A DNA stretch of 64,000 bases from Flexithrix dorotheae DSM 6795 (GTDB taxonomy: Bacteria; Bacteroidota; Bacteroidia; Cytophagales; Flammeovirgaceae): NCBI RefSeq assembly GCF_000379765.1, contig NZ_KB903443.1, positions 124,001-188,000 of the forward strand. The letters are read 5' to 3'. The notes beneath the pieces were generated by a model, which was not told the origin of the DNA, searched no databases, and saw only the letters and a program-made list of their open reading frames with translations. Below are positions 18,282 through 25,463 of the stretch, one piece after another (position 1 is the stretch's first letter; each line of letters starts with the position of its first letter). A program made the translations under genes and the position numbers.

Positions 18282-18938
18282 ATGCTAAAAGCAGTTTTAT
18301 ATGATATGGATGGTACCCTGGTAGATTCGGAAATATTCCATAAAGATTGTTGGAATGTATTGCTGATGCCTATGGGTTATCAAATCACAGAAGAAGAATT
18401 TTTAGAAGAATATGCAGGTATAATTGGGCCGATCACGGCCAGAAATATAGTACAGAAGTACAATTTGAAGGTAGATCCCGATCAATTTTTAGCTGAAAAG
18501 GAAAAAATAGCTTTAAGCCATATTGGAAAGTTGCCAATCAGACTCATGCCTTTTGTAAACGAATCCATTCAATATTTTAAAGACAAAAACCTAAAATTGG
18601 CGGTGGTCACCGGAAGTCCCTCTATCACAGCTATCCCATTTTTGGAGTCTGTTGGTATACACGGCCATTTTGAAACCATTATTACCAGAAGTGATGTATC
18701 CAATAGTAAGCCACACCCGGATAGCTACCAACTGGCTATGGAAAGGTTAGGCCTATCTCCACAGGATTGTATTGCTATTGAGGATACACAAAACGGAGTG
18801 AACTCCGCCAGTGCAGCAGGTGTTACCTGCCTTTCAGTAAGAGATGTTCCTTTTGGCAATCACGATTTGAGTAAGGCCAAAAAGGCTTTTAAAAACCTTG
18901 AAGAATTGGTAAGTTGGGTGGACGGAAACTTTTTCTAG
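18282..18938 (+). CDS. HAD-family phosphatase/phosphomutase
   Basis: 218 residues, subfamily IA. Motif I DMDGTLVDSE (7-16), helical cap, motif II VTGSPS (about 107), motif III Lys in KPHPDSY (about 147) and motif IV AIEDTQNG (about 166). Closest in style to beta-phosphoglucomutase/2-deoxyglucose-6-phosphatase enzymes. Substrate probably a sugar phosphate, inferred. Cotranscribed with the GDYXXLXY gene. Confidence 0.9.
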   Translation: MLKAVLYDMDGTLVDSEIFHKDCWNVLLMPMGYQITEEEFLEEYAGIIGPITARNIVQKYNLKVDPDQFLAEKEKIALSHIGKLPIRLMPFVNESIQYFKDKNLKLAVVTGSPSITAIPFLESVGIHGHFETIITRSDVSNSKPHPDSYQLAMERLGLSPQDCIAIEDTQNGVNSASAAGVTCLSVRDVPFGNHDLSKAKKAFKNLEELVSWVDGNFF

Positions 18939-19018
18939 AATCTACTCCTCTTTCCCAAATCCTGTGGATTAGCATTTAGAGGTAAATTTGAACTGTTTTC
19001 TTAAAAAATTAGCACAAA

Positions 19019-19064
19019 AAACCGTACGGTTTCGTACACCTCCATTTTAGAACCGTACAGGTTT
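19019..19064. promoter_or_regulatory. paired palindromic operator-like sites
   Basis: AAACCGTACGGTTT (19019-19032) is a perfect 14-bp palindrome. A second, imperfect copy AACCGTACAGGTTT lies at 19051-19064. The shared AACCGTAC starts are 31 bases apart, about three helical turns. A third GTAC core sits between them (19034-19037). The geometry suits cooperative binding of a dimeric repressor (TetR-like palindromes are of this kind). The next gene starts at 19185. Confidence 0.5.
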
Positions 19065-19184
19065 TTATTGCTCTCCAAAACAAAACTATCTCACAAAATA
19101 TTAATTATCAGCAACTTACATACACTGGCATCTCTTTGGGAATAAATTTCATGAATTTAAACTTTTTAATTTTATTAGTCTATC

Positions 19185-19553
19185 ATGAAAAAGTCAGTAT
19201 TGTTTCCAGTTCTTTTAAGCTTAATTATTTTGGCCATGAATCTTTATGCCCAGGATAGTAAAAAAACACAACCTTTTAGGGGTGATACCGCACTAGCCCT
19301 GAATAAGGTTACTGTTGCACCGCAAAACGCTGATCCTAAATCAGAAGTAGAAAATGAGGAAAATCAATTTGTTGAAATTACTTTGGAAGATATTGAGCCA
19401 ACAGAAGAAATGAGGGAAGTAGTGGTATATGATTCTGAGGGAGAAATCATCTATTCTGAAAAATACCTGGAAGAAATGGATTCTACAAAATTACCAGAAG
19501 GGGCTCAATTCTTAATGGAGGATAGTTCAGTGAAATATTTTGTAGTAGATTAG
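19185..19553 (+). CDS. secreted hypothetical protein
   Basis: 122 residues. A signal peptide (MKKSVLFPVLLSLIILAMNL) is cleaved probably after YAQ, leaving a strongly acidic mature protein of about 98 residues (repeated E/D, EITLEDIEPTEEMREVVVYD). No cysteines in the mature part, no recognised domain. It stands alone downstream of the paired palindromes, so it may be regulated by whatever binds them. Confidence 0.65.
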   Translation: MKKSVLFPVLLSLIILAMNLYAQDSKKTQPFRGDTALALNKVTVAPQNADPKSEVENEENQFVEITLEDIEPTEEMREVVVYDSEGEIIYSEKYLEEMDSTKLPEGAQFLMEDSSVKYFVVD

Positions 19554-19609
19554 CTGATACTGGAAAACTGACTGCCGCTATCGAAATTCAAACTGGATAG
19601 CATTTAACA

Positions 19610-19743
19610 AAAAAAGAGGGACTCATCAATGATTGGAGAGAAAATACAATCTTTTAATGAGCCACTCAGAGTGGAGCCACAACTTATTGATATTAAGTTG
19701 AAATTGCTCAATATTAAAAAGTACTGGCACTTCCCTCTTTTTT
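19610..19743. repeat. 134-bp element with 12-bp inverted ends
   Basis: AAAAAAGAGGGA (19610-19621) and its exact complement TCCCTCTTTTTT (19732-19743) bound an insert containing CCACTCAGAGTGG (19672-19684, self-complementary) and AACTTA...TAAGTT (19681-19699). It fills the gap between convergent genes and overlaps the stop codon of the minus-strand gene. It could be a long bidirectional terminator, a structured RNA, or a miniature transposon-like element; no clear target-site duplication is visible. Confidence 0.4.
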
Positions 19744-20680
19744 AGCTTTTGTAAATTTTATCCATCAACTCGGAAATTTTTTGAAGACGGTTTCTGTCTC
19801 CTCCGGGAATCTCTGCCGATCCCCAACCACTATATCCCACTTCTTTCACAGCTTTCATTACTTCGGGCCAATTACAATCTCCTTCAAGTAATTCCACTTT
19901 AAATCCTTCCCAAACACCTTCATCATTCGCCTTCTTCCTGCTATATTCTTTTATATCAAGTTTTAAAACCCTTTTCCCCAAAATTCTCATCCATTGCTCA
20001 GGCCAGCCATACCTCACTATATTCCCAATATCAAGATACCAGCCGATCATATCACTTTCAAACTCATCGATATACCTTGCGGCTTCCATTGGACTTAGTA
20101 AAAAATTATTCCATACATTTTCGATGGCAATCTTTACCCCTGTTTCTTCTGCAACTGGTAAAATTTTTCTTATTTCTTCCTGAGAACGTTTATAAGCCTC
20201 TTCGTAAGATGTTTTTTCATTTACCACAGCAGGTACCAGCAATACGGTTGTCCCCCCATATTTTTTACAATCCCGTAGCGCAACTTTCATGGATTCAGTG
20301 CATTTTGTCCTTACTTTTGGATCAGCATCTGACATGGGCGATTTCCAGTGCACAGAATTGACTACTCCGGGTATTTCAAGGCCCGTTTTATCCCTGGCCT
20401 CCAAAATTTCTTTTTCCTTCAACTCATTAGGGCTATCCAGCTCAACTCCGTCAAACCCCAGGTCTTTTAGTAACTTAAACTTATCCATTACCGATAAGTC
20501 TTCCTTTACCATTCCAAACTTCAGTGATTTTTTTAAAGAAGATTTAGAGGGAATAATTTTGTGTTGTTGTTTTTCGCTCAGGTCTCTTCCGATAGTGATA
20601 TTAGGTAAAAATGGAGCCACTGCAGACATCCCCATAACCTTCATGAAGGATTTTCTGGTTAGCTTACTTTTTGCATTCAT
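19742..20680 (-). CDS. Tat-exported sugar phosphate isomerase/epimerase-like
   Basis: 312 residues. The N-terminus (KLTRKSFMKVMGMSAVAPFL) is a Tat-like signal with R-K-S-F. The mature part is a xylose-isomerase-like TIM barrel (AP endonuclease family 2) with metal-site candidates E in IENVW (about 190), D in WYLDIGN (about 217), DIKEY (about 246) and the terminal SAEIPGG (about 290). Periplasmic relatives are common in Bacteroidota and are probably sugar isomerases, epimerases or 3-keto-glycoside enzymes. It follows mreD by 142 bases, but a functional link is not evident. Confidence 0.85.
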   Translation of the reverse strand: MNAKSKLTRKSFMKVMGMSAVAPFLPNITIGRDLSEKQQHKIIPSKSSLKKSLKFGMVKEDLSVMDKFKLLKDLGFDGVELDSPNELKEKEILEARDKTGLEIPGVVNSVHWKSPMSDADPKVRTKCTESMKVALRDCKKYGGTTVLLVPAVVNEKTSYEEAYKRSQEEIRKILPVAEETGVKIAIENVWNNFLLSPMEAARYIDEFESDMIGWYLDIGNIVRYGWPEQWMRILGKRVLKLDIKEYSRKKANDEGVWEGFKVELLEGDCNWPEVMKAVKEVGYSGWGSAEIPGGDRNRLQKISELMDKIYKS

Positions 20681-20822
20681 TTCAAAGAAAAGTTTATTTA
20701 TGTGATCAGTTATTAAATTTCTGGTAGTGCAGGAGGTATAATTTCTCCTAAGCTATGGTTTCAATAAGCAATTACATCAATTGCTTGACCTAATCCAAAA
20801 ATAATCGGAGGTTAGCAGAAAA

Positions 20823-21347
20823 TTACCTTCTCGATCGGTAATATATTCCTTTTAATTGTTGAATCAAAACAATAAAAACAGAGGTGCAAATGGTACTGGC
20901 AAAAATGTAAAGCAGGGTCCAGTTCCAATAAGAAAGGTTACTCGAACTGATGAAAAACATTAAAAAATGATGGATTAAAACCATAATTAGGCAATATGTA
21001 AAAAACTTGGAAATCCCAAGCTCCTTCACATCCGGTCTTGAACCGGGATCGAATCCACCAGTTGGCTCCACTAATTTAATAATGGGTTGCCGGAAAAACG
21101 CCACCAGCACACATGCTGCAGCATGTATCCCAAGGGTATCATAGAAAATATCTACAGCAAAACCCAGTGCGAAACCAATTAAAAGTAATGATGTTTTAGG
21201 GGTATTTACTGGCAAAAGAAGAATAAAGCTAAGATAGATATAGCAAAAAGCCACCTCAAATAAGGCAATATTTTTAAAGAAAACCACCTGGGCTAATAGG
21301 TATAAGAAAAAGGTAATTATATAATGTACAATATTCTTTTTTTGCAT
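20823..21347 (-). CDS. mreD: rod shape-determining protein MreD
   Basis: 174 residues, five or six transmembrane helices, in the order mreB-mreC-mreD on one strand. The segment LALGFAVDIFYDTLGIHA matches the conserved GxxxDIFxxxxLG region of MreD. A component of the elongasome in the inner membrane. The usual next genes mrdA (PBP2) and rodA are absent here; a TIM-barrel gene follows instead. Confidence 0.92.
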   Translation of the reverse strand: MQKKNIVHYIITFFLYLLAQVVFFKNIALFEVAFCYIYLSFILLLPVNTPKTSLLLIGFALGFAVDIFYDTLGIHAAACVLVAFFRQPIIKLVEPTGGFDPGSRPDVKELGISKFFTYCLIMVLIHHFLMFFISSSNLSYWNWTLLYIFASTICTSVFIVLIQQLKGIYYRSRR

Positions 21348-21411
21348 TTTAAATTTTCAAGCTGAAGGGGTAATTTAAATTTTTGAAAAAATCATTTCAT
21401 TTATAAAAATA

Positions 21412-22251
21412 TCAATTGGTTAGGTTTGAAGTTTCCAGCTCCCTGATTTCCTTCTTAAAATTATCTTTAACTACATACACAAACTTTAATTTACTGAAAT
21501 CAGTTGCCAGATCAATGGTTATGGTCTGATATCTCTTGGAAGGATCACTATCAATGGTTTTTACGGACCCTATCGGAATTCCCTCGGGAAATACAGAATT
21601 GTAACCTGAAGTCACTACAGAGTCTCCAATCTCGAGTTTTACGTGTGGAGGAAGGTATAATAAATTGGCCACAGTATAATCATTATGCGTTTCTTCTGAA
21701 TTCCATTTGGTAGTACAAAGTGTACTGTCTTTTGCCAATTGCGAAGAAACCGAAATTCCACTATGCAAAAAAGAATATACGGTTGAGAAATTTTTAGAAA
21801 CAGATTTTACCCTACCCACTATTCCGTTATCTGAAATCACACCCATTCCTGATGCAATTCCATCCTTTGCTCCCACCGCCAGAGTCAGAAAATTATTACT
21901 TGCCAACACTGAATTATTAATTACTTTGGCACTAGTAACTTTGTATCGGGATCCGGGGGAATTTACAGAATCAGTTGAAATCCCATGTTGATTTTGGCTA
22001 TAATTAAAAAGCTTTTCTTTTAATTGTTCATTGGCCAATGCAAGTTCTTCAACTTTTTCCCCCAAAATAAAAGGTTCTACCACAGCAGAAGTTAACTCAT
22101 AGATATTTCCGGCAATCCTGTTTGAGGAGGACAAATAGGAATATCGCTGGTAACTATTTTGTTTTACCACAAGATAGCCCGCAACCAGCTCCAAAAAAAT
22201 AAACAGGAGCATCACTCTTATCTTGTAAATAAATAGAAATAATTCACGCAT
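21412..22251 (-). CDS. mreC: rod shape-determining protein MreC
   Basis: 279 residues: one N-terminal transmembrane helix (about 10-28), a coiled coil (about 60-92, ALANEQLKEKLFNYS), then the double beta-barrel periplasmic domain with KDGIASGMGVISDNGIVG and VVTSGYNSVFPEGIPIG. It links MreB in the cytoplasm to the peptidoglycan synthases. 98 bases downstream of mreB; probably one transcript. Confidence 0.95.
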   Translation of the reverse strand: MRELFLFIYKIRVMLLFIFLELVAGYLVVKQNSYQRYSYLSSSNRIAGNIYELTSAVVEPFILGEKVEELALANEQLKEKLFNYSQNQHGISTDSVNSPGSRYKVTSAKVINNSVLASNNFLTLAVGAKDGIASGMGVISDNGIVGRVKSVSKNFSTVYSFLHSGISVSSQLAKDSTLCTTKWNSEETHNDYTVANLLYLPPHVKLEIGDSVVTSGYNSVFPEGIPIGSVKTIDSDPSKRYQTITIDLATDFSKLKFVYVVKDNFKKEIRELETSNLTN

Positions 22252-22349
22252 TAACCCGCTTTGCTAAAGTTTCAGGAGCATGCTACTACTCCCTAAGAAC
22301 TGATGATGATATATAAAAAAATTACCTCAATGACAAAGGTATTATTGCA

Positions 22350-23375
22350 TTAGCTCATTAGGACGGCTTTAAATGCCTGAACATTTTTAAGTGTTTCACC
22401 GGTACCTCTTACCACTGCTCTCAATGGGTCATCCGCAATATGAACAGGCAATTTGGTTTTAAGTGCAATTCTTTTATCCAGTCCTCTGAGTAAAGCGCCT
22501 CCACCTGTGAGGTGGATTCCATTATCGTAAATATCCGCAGAAAGTTCCGGTGGAGCAATTTCAAGTGCTTTCAACACGGCTTCCTCAATTTTGGAAATCG
22601 ATTTATCAATTGCAAAAGCAATTTCAGTATAGGAAACTTTGATTGTTTTTGGAATTCCCGTCATCAGGTCTCTACCTCTGATTTCGTAATCATCAGGAGC
22701 TTCTTCAAGCTCAGAAATGGCTGCTCCCACTTCAATTTTAATTCTCTCGGCAGATCTTTCTCCAATGAGCAGGTTATGTTGTCTTCTCATGTAATCGAGG
22801 ATATCTCTATTGAAAACATCACCAGCAGTTCTCACCGATTGATCACAAACGATTCCTGAAAGTGCAATTACGGCAATTTCGGTTGTTCCTCCACCTATAT
22901 CTACGACCATAGAGCCTTCTGGTGCTTCAATATCGATCCCAATACCAATGGCAGCAGCAATAGGTTCGGGTATCATATAAACTTCTTTCGCTCCGGCATG
23001 CTCTGCAGAGTCTCTTACCGCTCTTTTTTCTACTTCAGTAATACCTGATGGAATACAAATTACCATTCTGTGAGAAGGTGTGAAAAACCGATTGCCCATG
23101 TCAATCATTTTTATCATTCCCCTAATCATCTGTTCAGCAGCATGGAAGTCGGCAATAACTCCGTCCTTTAGCGGTCGAATGGTTTTTATATTTTCATGTG
23201 TTTTTTCATGCATTTGCATGGCCTTGGCACCAATAGCAATCACTTTATTAGTAGCACGGTCGAGCGCAATTATGGAAGGTTCATCAACAACAACTTTTCC
23301 CTTATATAAAATCAGTGTGTTTGCAGTTCCAAGATCGATAGCGATATCACTGGAAAAAAAATCAAAAAGACCCAT
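22350..23375 (-). CDS. mreB: actin-like cell shape protein MreB
   Basis: 341 residues, typical length. Actin-fold signatures: phosphate-1 IDLGTANTLI (about 13-22), phosphate-2 MVVDIGGGTTEIAVI (about 155) and adenosine motif LTGGGALLRGLD (about 288). Forms membrane-associated filaments that direct lateral wall synthesis. First gene of mreBCD. The 259-base upstream region shows no exact TAnnTTTG on the minus strand. Confidence 0.98.
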   Translation of the reverse strand: MGLFDFFSSDIAIDLGTANTLILYKGKVVVDEPSIIALDRATNKVIAIGAKAMQMHEKTHENIKTIRPLKDGVIADFHAAEQMIRGMIKMIDMGNRFFTPSHRMVICIPSGITEVEKRAVRDSAEHAGAKEVYMIPEPIAAAIGIGIDIEAPEGSMVVDIGGGTTEIAVIALSGIVCDQSVRTAGDVFNRDILDYMRRQHNLLIGERSAERIKIEVGAAISELEEAPDDYEIRGRDLMTGIPKTIKVSYTEIAFAIDKSISKIEEAVLKALEIAPPELSADIYDNGIHLTGGGALLRGLDKRIALKTKLPVHIADDPLRAVVRGTGETLKNVQAFKAVLMS

Positions 23376-23634
23376 TTAGATTATAAAAATTGGCGTGTAA
23401 ATCGTTTAAAAAATGTTCTATGAAAAAACTCTAATTAGGGAATAAAATTACACCTGCTTAGAAAAAAATTTTACCTTGCGGTTTAAATATACCAAATTAT
23501 TTACATGCGCAATAATACAACTTCTTATTTTCTTTTCAATAAACTTGCCCAAAGTTATTACTTCAGGCTGGAAGTGCCACAGTAAAGACAAAACATTTCT
23601 GGTTTCGCTTATAAATCAAAACCTTTAGGTCACA

Positions 23635-24312
23635 TCAATCTTTCTTTTTTAAATCTCCACGTTTAACTGATTCGATGAATTTTCCCCAGGCAAAGGGGTT
23701 GAGGATAGAAAATGAAGGGGCAAAGAATTGGTTGGTAATTCCTGTGGCTTGTTGATCCATATAGTAGCGGTGGTTGGATCCGCCATCCATACCAATAGAG
23801 GCAGCCATTCGGTTCAGTGCCTGCTGGTTCAGATTTTTTTCCATATTTTTCTGACGCTCGTCCACCGGAAGCTCCAAAGCTAGGAAAGCCTCTTTGAACA
23901 ATTCTTCTGTAGGATAAGGGAAAACTTCAATAATTGGAAGGAAAGTAGTATCGGTTTGAAGATCGATTAATACCGTAAATCCCTTATCCCGAATATCCGG
24001 TACGATTAATCTTTGTTTTTCATAACCTACCGCACTAAAAATAACGGTATCGCCCACCATAGTAGGCAGACTAAAATAACCCACCGGATTAGAAACAGTT
24101 CCCAATCCTGCACGCATAATATAAATGTGAACTCCCGGCACTCCATATGAGCTATCTCCATCCACAATAATTCCGGACATCTGTATAACTGCGGGATCAC
24201 CTTGTGCAAATGTTTCCGACTGGTTCGAATAAAAACATACAACAAAGGCAAAAAACGCCAATAATAGGTGCTTCTTTACGCTCTTAATTTTATTTAAACT
24301 AACCGTCAACAT
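23635..24312 (-). CDS. secreted carboxypeptidase-regulatory-like domain protein
   Basis: 225 residues. Signal sequence (hydrophobic 15-33, cleavage near TFAQG). Residues 40-125 form a CarboxypepD_reg-like beta-sandwich (MSGIIVDGDSSYGVPGVHIY..., GYFSLPTMVGDTVIFSAVGYE), the fold found at the N-terminus of SusC-like receptors, but here without a barrel. The C-terminal half is helical and polar. Widespread single-domain type in Bacteroidota, function unknown. A minus-strand -7 element TATATTTG is at 24390-24383. Confidence 0.75.
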   Translation of the reverse strand: MLTVSLNKIKSVKKHLLLAFFAFVVCFYSNQSETFAQGDPAVIQMSGIIVDGDSSYGVPGVHIYIMRAGLGTVSNPVGYFSLPTMVGDTVIFSAVGYEKQRLIVPDIRDKGFTVLIDLQTDTTFLPIIEVFPYPTEELFKEAFLALELPVDERQKNMEKNLNQQALNRMAASIGMDGGSNHRYYMDQQATGITNQFFAPSFSILNPFAWGKFIESVKRGDLKKKD

Positions 24313-24632
24313 AAACTTTTATCTTTTAATGGTAATAACTTCCATATAATCTTATTAATGAAAATTTTGGGTGAGAACTTAGCAAATATAAAATTTCTGA
24401 AGGATTTACCGCTCAAATTTCAGTTAAATTCCCTTAATGAACCTCCCAACTTCCTCTTTTTTAATGATTTTTTATCCCAAAAGGTTGCTTTCTTGTGGTC
24501 TTTCTAAAATACTATGTCTACTCCAAACGACCCTAAGGAAGGATTTGTTTATTTTAGAAATAGAAAAGAGGCATATTTAAAATAAAATATGCCTCTTTTC
24601 TATTATTTACAATTGAAGAAATATTTATTCCA
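24313..24632. other. 320-base intergenic region
   Basis: Between the 23635 and 24633 genes, both minus. It contains the promoter-like TATATTTG (24390-24383, minus) for the downstream gene and the terminator at 24563-24600 for the upstream one. Nothing else recognised. Confidence 0.6.
24563..24600. terminator. bidirectional intrinsic terminator
   Basis: GAAAAGAGGCATATTT (24563-24578) pairs perfectly with AAATATGCCTCTTTTC (24585-24600) around a 6-base loop. It lies 32 bases past the stop of the DUF4290 gene on the minus strand, where the left arm reads as a T-rich tail (AAATATGCCTCTTTTC). Confidence 0.85.
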
Positions 24633-25295
24633 TTAATCTCTCCCTCTTCTTCTGTTATCTCTGGAAGACCTTCGTTTTCCTCCGTTATTATTTCCACCTC
24701 CGTTTCTTCCTCCTCTCTTCTCTCTTTCTTTGAAGGAACCCAAATCAAAAATCACTTTTCCTTCCTTTAGTTTAGGTCTGTAATCAATTCGCTTTCCGGA
24801 AAGCTCATATAAATGATGCACAATTACATCATCGCTAATATTTTCCTTATTCCAGGAAGAATAAAAGGACTTCATTAATTTTCCCAAATGTAAAATCGCC
24901 CTTTCCTGCTCCTCTACGTCTTCAATTTCTATGGCCTTGGCAATCAGAAGTTCAATGTTTCTACCATAATGTTTGAATCGTAATTCGGTAGTTTTATACT
25001 CCATTTTTTTCGGCTTGGAAATTAAAATTTCCTTATCAGGCATTGGGTATGGAGCATCTATATCAAGCTCAAAATCAGACATGATAAATAAATGATCCCA
25101 AATTCTCTGATAATTATCATTATTTTCCTTTACTGAAGGATTCAATTGCTTCATCAGGTTGATTAGAGTGTGAGCCAGTTTTGAGCGTTCCTCCTTGTCC
25201 TCCAATGAAGAAATATACTTCACTAGTTTTTGTACATTCCTCCCATATTCCATTAAAATAAGAGGCTCTTTTGTTGAATTATATTCTAATTCCAT
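24633..25295 (-). CDS. DUF4290 protein with Arg/Gly-rich tail
   Basis: 220 residues. The helical DUF4290 domain (1-185) includes MEYGRNVQKLVKYISSLEDK and a second similar block HYGRNIELLIAKAIEIED, suggesting an internal duplication of a YGRN-containing helix pair. The last 35 residues are Gly/Arg/Asn-rich (GGRNGGGNNNGGKRRSSRDN then RRRGRD), resembling an RGG-type RNA-binding tail. Family is common in Bacteroidota and uncharacterised; RNA or ribosome contact is an inference from the tail only. Confidence 0.85.
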   Translation of the reverse strand: MELEYNSTKEPLILMEYGRNVQKLVKYISSLEDKEERSKLAHTLINLMKQLNPSVKENNDNYQRIWDHLFIMSDFELDIDAPYPMPDKEILISKPKKMEYKTTELRFKHYGRNIELLIAKAIEIEDVEEQERAILHLGKLMKSFYSSWNKENISDDVIVHHLYELSGKRIDYRPKLKEGKVIFDLGSFKEREKRGGRNGGGNNNGGKRRSSRDNRRRGRD

Positions 25296-25463
25296 AAATA
25301 AAATGGTGGGTTGTGTTTATATCTTTTTTTACTAATCTTAAGCGGGTATCATAAAAATATTTTAGCGAAAGGCCTGATTTAAGAAATGAATTTATTGAAA
25401 TCCTACTACTATTGCAGCGGCCCTTCTATTGGTTTTAAACCCATTACAGAAAAGAAAATTATG

